This document shows, in pieces, positions 7,728 to 11,312 of a DNA stretch of 11,312 bases. The first letter of the stretch is position 1. Each line of letters begins with the position of its first letter. The position numbers and the translations under genes are program-made. The notes below the pieces were generated by a model. That model did no database searches. It saw only the letters and a program-made list of their open reading frames with translations, and was not told the origin of the DNA. The stretch covers positions 1 through 11,312 of the forward strand of contig CAYVLI010000052.1 in NCBI GenBank assembly GCA_964452105.1, given 5' to 3'. This stretch comes from CAYVLI01 sp964452105 [NCBI: uncultured Nitrospinota bacterium]. Lineage in GTDB: Bacteria; JAUXIQ01.

Positions 7728-8583
7728 ACTTCTTTTTCTTCTTGGCCAACTGCTCCTGCATGAACTTGTGGATGGGCGGCGGCTCTTCGGGCCACCAGTC
7801 CTGCTTCTTGGTATCCTCCTCGGGCCACTTGTAGGGGAGGTCAAGGATGGTGCCCGGTTCTGCGATGGACTCAAACCCGTTGAAAGCGTCATTTATTATT
7901 TTTAGCTGCTGCTCCTTGTCGAACGGTTTGCCCAGCGGATGAGCGAAGGGGAACTCTACAGCTAACGCTCTGGGTACTTTGACCTTTCGGGTTATGAAGG
8001 GAAGGAGGGATAGGGATATGGTGGGGATACCGGCCTCTTCCACCACCCGCTGCACCAGCCCCACGGACTGGTTGCACAGCGGTCAGACGGGGGCCATGAA
8101 TACCGCATCTACTCCGTCTTCCTTCATCATGCCAGCTATGGCAGGCGCAGTCTCCTTCATCAGAACGTTCGTTAGCGGTCCGGTAATGTAACCCATTATC
8201 GAATAGTTTTTCTCGGCAAAAGAACCTATTTTCCCTTCCGCATCCAATTCCCTGAACCGGGTCAAGGGGAAGGCGCAGTTGATGTCCTTCTGCATATCCC
8301 GGGTGTTAACATGGAGATGGTTCACCTCCAGGTCTTCCTGCTCCGCATCTCTGGGTATGACCCGGAAAGTGGGGTCGCCCCAGGTGGGTTCCCTGCGCTC
8401 CCGCTCCATGTCGAAGGGTTTGTCTCCCTTCATGGAGATGCCGGCAGTGCTGAGAATGGCGAACTTGCATTCCTCGATTCTTTTGTCGAGGGGCGCCCAC
8501 GGAACTTCCTCATGCTCCACGAATTTCATCTGTTGGAGCCGTTCGCCGAGCCCGGGTGGCAAGAACTTGAAGCCGTCGATCAT
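7726..8583 (-). CDS. UGA-containing selenoprotein, glycine/sarcosine/betaine/proline reductase B-like family
   Basis: One reading frame of 285 residues is interrupted only by an in-frame TGA at 8083-8085 (residue 167). Both sides belong to one protein: the N-terminal part (residues 42-135, with AGISMKGDKPFD, the NHLHVN segment and INCAFPLTRF) and the C-terminal part resemble the GrdB/PrdB-like selenoprotein B family. Decoded as selenocysteine, the site reads FMAPV-U-PLC-NQSVGLVQ, a UxxC redox pair (U167, C170), with a SECIS-like hairpin directly downstream. The ATG at 8583 has a GAGGAGGA ribosome site seven bases upstream. It follows an FMN-protein gene by 54 bases. No GrdA, GrdC/D or other reductase subunits are present, so the substrate is unknown; a thiol/selenol reductase role is inferred. 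A gene caller would report two ORFs (8083-8583 and about 7726-8064). Confidence 0.88.
8047..8082 (-). promoter_or_regulatory. Bacterial SECIS element (selenocysteine insertion hairpin)
   Basis: The 36 bases immediately 3' of the UGA fold into a long stem. The 3' arm CUGGUGCAGCGG (8047-8058) pairs completely with CCGC, UGC and ACCAG on the 5' side, leaving a UG bulge and an A bulge. Three more pairs (UCC with GGG) close an apical GUG loop. The loop G lies 19 bases after the UGA, within the spacing known for bacterial SelB-binding SECIS elements, and bulges plus a G/U in the apical loop are typical. It lies wholly within the coding sequence. Read by eye; not folded computationally. Confidence 0.8.
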
Positions 8584-8637
8584 CTGTAACTCCTCCTCAT
8601 GAATTAGAGTTGCGTAGAAAAGACCTGGAATACTGGT

Positions 8638-9621
8638 TCAATTATCCTGTATAAAAAGGTTTCTTCTCACCAGTATGCCAGTATCGATGGTAGAAATATT
8701 ACTGCATCCGGTGACGGACATGACACGGCGTACTTCCTCGGTCAATATCTCAAGCATTGCGGTGACTCCTTCGCTCTCCCTGGCGGCGAGCCCCATTATG
8801 AGCGCTTTGCCTACGCAAACGGCGTCCGCACCCAGGGCCAGGGCCTTGACAATATCAGAACCTCTCCTGAACCCGCTGTCCGCAAACACCGGTATCTCGT
8901 TCCCCACGGCCTCCTTTATTTCAGGCAGCACTTCGAGTGGATGGGCGCTGTAATCTATGATGGCCGCCCCGTGGTTGGAGACCACTATCCCTCCTGCTCC
9001 CAATTCCACAGCCCGTCGTGCATCTTCGGCGCTGAGTACCCCCTTTAAGATGAAGGGTAAATCGGTAGATGAGATGAGATCGCTGAATTCTTTGCTATTC
9101 TTGGGGCCCATGGCCTCAGGAGCGAAGGTCCTCTCCCCGACCTTTCCTCCGAAGAAGAAGTCTATGTCCATACCCACTGCAACCGCACCACCCTTTTCGG
9201 CCTGCTCGATGTCACGATACATCTTGTCCAGGTCTGCGAATGGCTTCACTATGCGAACTGTGGGCGCTCCCGTCTTCAAGACGTCGTCGAATTGCTTCTG
9301 GTTCGTGATGCCTACCCACATTAGGGAACCCGCCTCCATTACCCCGGTGGCGATTTTGGTCAGTGGTTCCTCTGTGATGTCTGTCATCCCTGATAGCGCC
9401 GCGCACATGACCGGGGTCTTGAATTGCCTGCCGAACAGGGTGATGGATGTGTCTGCGGGAACTGCATCTATCATCCTGAACTTGAAACCGAAGGCCTTGA
9501 ATATTTCCTTGTTGTATCTCCCGGAGTAGCCCGTTTCCGCTCCCAGACCCATGTACCGCCGCAACGCACCCTTCTCTTCCAGCTTCGCGAGGGCCATTTC
9601 CATCAACTCGTCGTACTGCAA
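8638..9621 (-). CDS. FMN-dependent alpha-hydroxy-acid dehydrogenase-like protein
   Basis: This 327-aa TIM-barrel flavoprotein belongs to the FMN_dh family (lactate/glycolate oxidase type). Supporting segments are the lysine in FILKGVLSAEDA (K193), VSNHG (214-218) with the catalytic-base histidine H217, and the FMN-phosphate region DSGFRRGSDIVKALALGADA (248-267) followed by VGKALIMGLA. In canonical enzymes the motif is SNHG(A/G)RQ. Here it is SNHGAAI, so the arginine that binds the substrate carboxylate is absent, and the substrate may not be an ordinary 2-hydroxy acid. The start is TTG, chosen because AAGGAGG lies nine bases upstream; an ATG six codons later lacks such a site. The gene lies between the TetR gene (45-base gap) and the selenoprotein gene (54-base gap), probably in one transcript. 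It might supply electrons to, or use the product of, the selenoprotein. Confidence 0.85.
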   Translation of the reverse strand: MQYDELMEMALAKLEEKGALRRYMGLGAETGYSGRYNKEIFKAFGFKFRMIDAVPADTSITLFGRQFKTPVMCAALSGMTDITEEPLTKIATGVMEAGSLMWVGITNQKQFDDVLKTGAPTVRIVKPFADLDKMYRDIEQAEKGGAVAVGMDIDFFFGGKVGERTFAPEAMGPKNSKEFSDLISSTDLPFILKGVLSAEDARRAVELGAGGIVVSNHGAAIIDYSAHPLEVLPEIKEAVGNEIPVFADSGFRRGSDIVKALALGADAVCVGKALIMGLAARESEGVTAMLEILTEEVRRVMSVTGCSNISTIDTGILVRRNLFIQDN

Positions 9622-9630
9622 TATTGGGTT

Positions 9631-9637
9631 CCTCCTT
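9631..9637 (-). promoter_or_regulatory. Ribosome binding site deciding a TTG start
   Basis: AAGGAGG on the minus strand, nine bases before TTG at 9619-9621. It supports TTG rather than the downstream ATG as the start of the FMN-dependent protein. Confidence 0.8.
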
Positions 9638-9666
9638 CTAACCTCTGAGAGTGGCTGCTGAAAAAA

Positions 9667-10260
9667 TCAGGTACTTAAAGACTTAAGATGTTTCTTAAGG
9701 TTGGAAAAACAGCGCCGCATTACCCTGATATCCTTGCTGGTCGTGCACAGCAGGATGGCCCCCTGTATGGAGGCCACGATAAAATCGGCCGTTTCACTTG
9801 CGTTGACATTTTCCTTGAGACACCCGAGCTTCACGGCTTCGCGGAGCGCTTCCCTGACCCTGCGCGACCAGGAGCGGAAGACGTTTTCCGTCGCCTTTCT
9901 GAAGCCCTCATGTATGTCGCTCATCTCCATCGCGAAGCTGCCGATGGGGCATCCGCCTGCGCACCCCCGCTCGCCGTAAACTTTCAGCACGTTATCCAGC
10001 AACCGATGGATTCTGGCCAGAGGCTCGAGATCGTTTTTGAAGGCAGGGTCCCATATTTTTTCTGCGGTGGATTTAGTCTGCCTCTCCAGGATGGCATAGC
10101 CCAACTCCTCCTTGTTCTTGAAGTAGTAGAAGAACTGGCCCTTGCCTATGCCGCCCTCTCGCAGGATGTCATCGATGCTGGTGTTGTTGAAACCCTTTAT
10201 GTGCACCAGGTCTGCCGCTGTCTTGACGATGTGCTCTCGTTTTTGAGATGGTTCAGCCAT
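9667..10260 (-). CDS. TetR/AcrR-family transcriptional regulator
   Basis: This 197-aa regulator has an N-terminal TetR helix-turn-helix (about residues 8-55: IVKTAADLVHIKGFNNTSID, then GGIGKGQFFYYFKNKEEL) and a ligand-binding C-terminal half. The latter contains YGERGCAGGCPIGSFAMEMS (95-114), a pattern seen in NemR-like and other TetR_C families. Here it holds a CxxxC pair (C100, C104) that could sense electrophiles or redox state; this is inference. I chose the ATG at 10258-10260, which has AGGAG ten bases upstream. The longer frame would start at 10287 inside the operator palindrome and near the transcription start. It is the first gene of the unit with the flavoprotein and selenoprotein and probably represses all three, itself included. 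Confidence 0.9.
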   Translation of the reverse strand: MAEPSQKREHIVKTAADLVHIKGFNNTSIDDILREGGIGKGQFFYYFKNKEELGYAILERQTKSTAEKIWDPAFKNDLEPLARIHRLLDNVLKVYGERGCAGGCPIGSFAMEMSDIHEGFRKATENVFRSWSRRVREALREAVKLGCLKENVNASETADFIVASIQGAILLCTTSKDIRVMRRCFSNLKKHLKSLST

Positions 10261-10279
10261 ATACAGATAACTCCTCATA

Positions 10280-10299
10280 AATACCAACCAGTTGGTATT
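10280..10299. promoter_or_regulatory. Probable TetR-family operator
   Basis: A perfect inverted repeat has 9-base arms AATACCAAC and GTTGGTATT around a 2-base centre (CA). It begins at the base next to the -10 box and covers the predicted transcription start, where a bound TetR dimer would block transcription. Its size and symmetry fit TetR-family operators. Binding by the adjacent regulator is inferred from position. Confidence 0.82.
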
Positions 10300-10327
10300 A
10301 TTATATACCGTCGCAATCGTGTGTCAA
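10300..10327 (-). promoter_or_regulatory. Near-consensus sigma70 promoter of the tetR-FMN-selenoprotein unit
   Basis: On the minus strand a perfect -35 box TTGACA (10322-10327) and a perfect -10 box TATAAT (10300-10305) are separated by 16 bases. The start would fall around 10293, inside the operator. Such a strong promoter with an overlapping operator fits tight repression followed by strong induction. Confidence 0.88.
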
Positions 10328-10371
10328 GAACTTTTTACCGTGGAGAGATAATGCCGGCCCGTTGCCCCCAG

Positions 10372-10399
10372 GTAGGGGCGTATGGCAATACGCCTCTAC
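10372..10399. repeat. REP-like palindrome, GTAGGGGCGTAT core
   Basis: Left arm GTAGGGGCGTAT (10372-10383), loop GGCA, right arm ATACGCCTCTAC (10388-10399); 11 of 12 positions pair as Watson-Crick and the remaining one is G-T. It lies upstream of the tetR promoter. The core matches the copy at 10508-10530. Confidence 0.7.
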
Positions 10400-10507
10400 G
10401 TAAACTTCGGCGAAGGAATTGGAAAAACATTTGCTACTTTATTTAGCGCATTACAGCGGCCTTGCAGTCACCCGCAGGAAACCCTTGCTACTACCTGTAT
10501 GGGTCTT

Positions 10508-10530
10508 GTAGGGGCGTATGGCATACGCCC
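10508..10530. repeat. REP-like palindrome, GGGCGTATG core, one end lost
   Basis: GTAG precedes GGGCGTATG (10512-10520), one base, then CATACGCCC (10522-10530), giving 9-base perfect arms. It has the same core as the element at 10372-10399, but the closing CTAC is missing because the sequence continues with AATC. Confidence 0.65.
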
Positions 10531-10666
10531 AATCAATGCTCCGGTGTTGCTCCTATCCCCCTGTTGCTTAAGCCACTCCATTCAAGATGCTGGATGCCAG
10601 AAACCGGATGCACGATGCCGGATCGTCATTTCCGCACGCATCGTGTCATTTGCATACGCATCATGG

Positions 10667-10685
10667 GGCAGGTTATAAACCTGCC
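10667..10685. repeat. Palindrome GGCAGGTT-ATA-AACCTGCC
   Basis: Perfect 8-base arms (10667-10674 and 10678-10685) enclose ATA. It lacks the GTAG/CTAC ends of its neighbours but lies among them and has similar size; it may be a decayed member. Confidence 0.5.
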
Positions 10686-10716
10686 GCTGCTTGTTGTCGG
10701 GCATGGCAAATGGCTT

Positions 10717-10741
10717 GGGGCGACCGGCCAGTCGCCCCTAC
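10717..10741. repeat. REP-like palindrome, GGGGCGACCGG core
   Basis: GGGGCGACCGG (10717-10727) faces CCAGTCGCCCC (10728-10738) with one mismatched position, followed by TAC. One end keeps the CCCCTAC signature; the core differs from the GCGTATG copies. Confidence 0.65.
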
Positions 10742-10944
10742 GTGTCAAACACCGTTTACACCTGTCGGGAAACGCATATATGCTCTCCTAATATAGGTGT
10801 AAAAATCCAAGGTTTATGTCGAAATTGTTTTTGTGTTCAACGGGTTACAAGACATTAAATCAATGTTTGAAAGAGGCTGAATCCAAGGTGGATATTTTGA
10901 GGGAAAACAGGAGAACGGGCATGAAGTCCAGCCCATGGCGGGAT

Positions 10945-10977
10945 TGAGAAGCCTCAGGCTTCTCAGGGCTTATTTTT
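10945..10977 (+). terminator. Terminator-like hairpin
   Basis: A perfect 9-bp stem TGAGAAGCC / GGCTTCTCA around TCA (10945-10965) is followed after seven bases by TTATTTTT (10970-10977). No plus-strand gene ends just upstream, so it may instead be another palindromic repeat. Confidence 0.4.
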
Positions 10978-10999
10978 CGGACCAGGAATCATGAGGTTA

Positions 11000-11061
11000 G
11001 TAGGGTGGGCTCCGCCCACCAAATAATATAGATTGGAATTGGTGGGCACAGCCCACCCTAC
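11000..11061. repeat. Paired REP-like hairpins in inverted orientation (BIME-like)
   Basis: GTAG plus GGTGGGC-TCC-GCCCACC (11000-11020) and GGTGGGC-ACA-GCCCACC plus CTAC (11041-11061) are two hairpins with the same 7-bp stem. They are placed head to head with their GTAG/CTAC ends outward and 20 AT-rich bases between. This is the arrangement of bacterial interspersed mosaic elements mobilised by RayT transposases; the function is inferred. Confidence 0.75.
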
Positions 11062-11133
11062 GGGCTTTTTGGGGGGATGTCGAACTATTGGGGTTGTCCT
11101 GTCCCGGGCATGTTGGAGGCGTATCTCTGTATC

Positions 11134-11157
11134 GGGCGCACAGCCGTGCGCCCCTAC
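11134..11157. repeat. REP-like palindrome, GGGCGCAC core
   Basis: GGGCGCAC (11134-11141), AGCC, GTGCGCCC (11146-11153), then CTAC. The arms are perfect. The left GTAG end is missing. Confidence 0.65.
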
Positions 11158-11172
11158 CACGGAAAAGCAACG

Positions 11173-11196
11173 CTGAGCGGTGCTCTTACCGCTCAG
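11173..11196 (-). terminator. Hairpin terminator overlapping the stop of the partial gene
   Basis: A perfect 9-bp stem CTGAGCGGT / ACCGCTCAG encloses a 6-base loop. On the minus strand the TAA stop of the partial gene straddles the edge of the loop, and CGTTGCTTTT follows. On the plus strand the hairpin is followed directly by TTTT, so it may work in both directions. Confidence 0.65.
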
Positions 11197-11312
11197 TTTT
11201 CGGCTTCGATTTGGGGCCGAAGGGTTCGGGTATGAAGGGGCCGTCCCTTTCATCCAGGAAGGCTTTGAAGCCTCCGCGCTTCTGTGCTTCCATGAGATTT
11301 TCACGATGCGGC
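11186..11312 (-). CDS. C-terminal fragment of a protein, possibly enoyl-CoA hydratase/isomerase (crotonase) family
   Basis: The frame enters from the window's right edge and ends with TAA at 11186-11188, giving 41 visible residues. They include LMEAQKRGGFKAFLDERDGP followed by a Pro/Lys-rich tail. The GGFKAFLDERDGPF stretch resembles the C-terminal end of crotonase-superfamily enoyl-CoA hydratases, where a FLEKR-type segment closes the protein. No catalytic residue lies in this piece, so the family call is tentative. That it is coding is supported by the terminator hairpin at its stop. Nothing on this fragment links it to the selenoprotein unit; about 850 repeat-rich bases lie between. Confidence 0.5.
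   Translation of the reverse strand, partial: PHRENLMEAQKRGGFKAFLDERDGPFIPEPFGPKSKPKTER

Larger units (their letters stand above)
10341..11185. other. Gene-free region rich in REP-like palindromes
   Basis: About 850 bases hold no credible gene. The short open frames have no start signals or recognisable protein character and run through palindromes. At least six hairpin-forming palindromes are present, most flanked by GTAGGG or CCCTAC; they are listed separately. The stretch 10580-10660 carries scattered GATGC/GCATC copies that look like decayed repeats. In 10790-10920 I see nothing. Confidence 0.7.

Noticed and set aside
7726-8085. Selenoprotein region as two separate genes or a nonsense pseudogene
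   Set aside because: The two parts are in the same frame with nothing but UGA between them. No ribosome site precedes the GTG at 8064, and the UxxC motif plus SECIS hairpin explain the UGA better than mutation.
8638-8640. Second selenocysteine codon at the TGA ending the FMN-protein gene
   Set aside because: The protein is already of family-like length, the following codons show no redox motif, and no hairpin follows; it is an ordinary stop.
9688-10446. Plus-strand 252-codon open frame
   Set aside because: It is antisense to the TetR gene and runs through its promoter and operator, with no family resemblance.
10382-10796. Overlapping short plus-strand open frames
   Set aside because: They run through palindromic repeats, have no start signals and do not resemble proteins.
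10372-11157. CRISPR array
   Set aside because: The repeats are palindromes of unequal sequence and spacing, without constant repeat length or spacers.
10963-11304. Minus-strand 113-codon open frame
   Set aside because: It crosses the terminator hairpin and the BIME-like repeats. A different frame over 11186-11312 gives the protein-like crotonase-type C-terminus.

Overview
The window looks like the chromosome of an anaerobic bacterium with roughly balanced base composition. The best clue is an in-frame UGA (selenocysteine) codon in a glycine/sarcosine/betaine-reductase-B-like gene. Together with the other gene families, this fits lineages such as Desulfobacterota, anaerobic Chloroflexota or Firmicutes. 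That placement is inference; the window has no rRNA or other phylogenetic marker.

Layout. (1) 1-352: a palindromic REP-like element abuts the C-terminal remnant of a REP-associated (IS200-like) tyrosine transposase. (2) 412-2021, plus strand: a class I DnaJ co-chaperone followed by a small DUF1844 protein. (3) 2022-2596: intergenic DNA without a convincing gene. (4) 2597-7655, plus strand: a tightly coupled four-gene operon (ATPase, permease, GldG-like protein, DUF4340 protein). It encodes a Gld-type ABC-2 system and ends at a strong intrinsic terminator shared with the convergent neighbour. (5) 7726-10260, minus strand: a three-gene unit read in the order TetR-family regulator, FMN-dependent hydroxy-acid-dehydrogenase-like protein, selenoprotein. 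It is preceded by a near-consensus sigma70 promoter whose start region carries a perfect 9-bp-arm operator. (6) 10341-11185: about 850 bases without genes, dense in palindromes that share GTAGGG/CCCTAC ends but have different cores. (7) 11186-11312, minus strand: the C-terminus of a protein that runs off the window, possibly a crotonase.

The most interesting part is region 5. What a standard gene finder would split into two short ORFs is one 285-codon gene with a UGA-encoded selenocysteine in a U-P-L-C redox motif. An excellent bacterial SECIS hairpin follows the UGA directly. It sits behind a flavoenzyme that keeps the catalytic histidine of the hydroxy-acid oxidase family but lacks the usual substrate-binding arginine, and behind a regulator with a CxxxC motif. 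Together these suggest an uncharacterised, autoregulated flavin/selenium redox module. No other glycine-reductase subunits are visible.

The ABC operon (region 4) probably acts at the cell envelope. The ATPase and permease resemble GldA/GldF. The GldG-like and DUF4340 proteins are membrane-anchored with large extracytoplasmic parts, and the DUF4340 protein appears to contain four tandem repeats.
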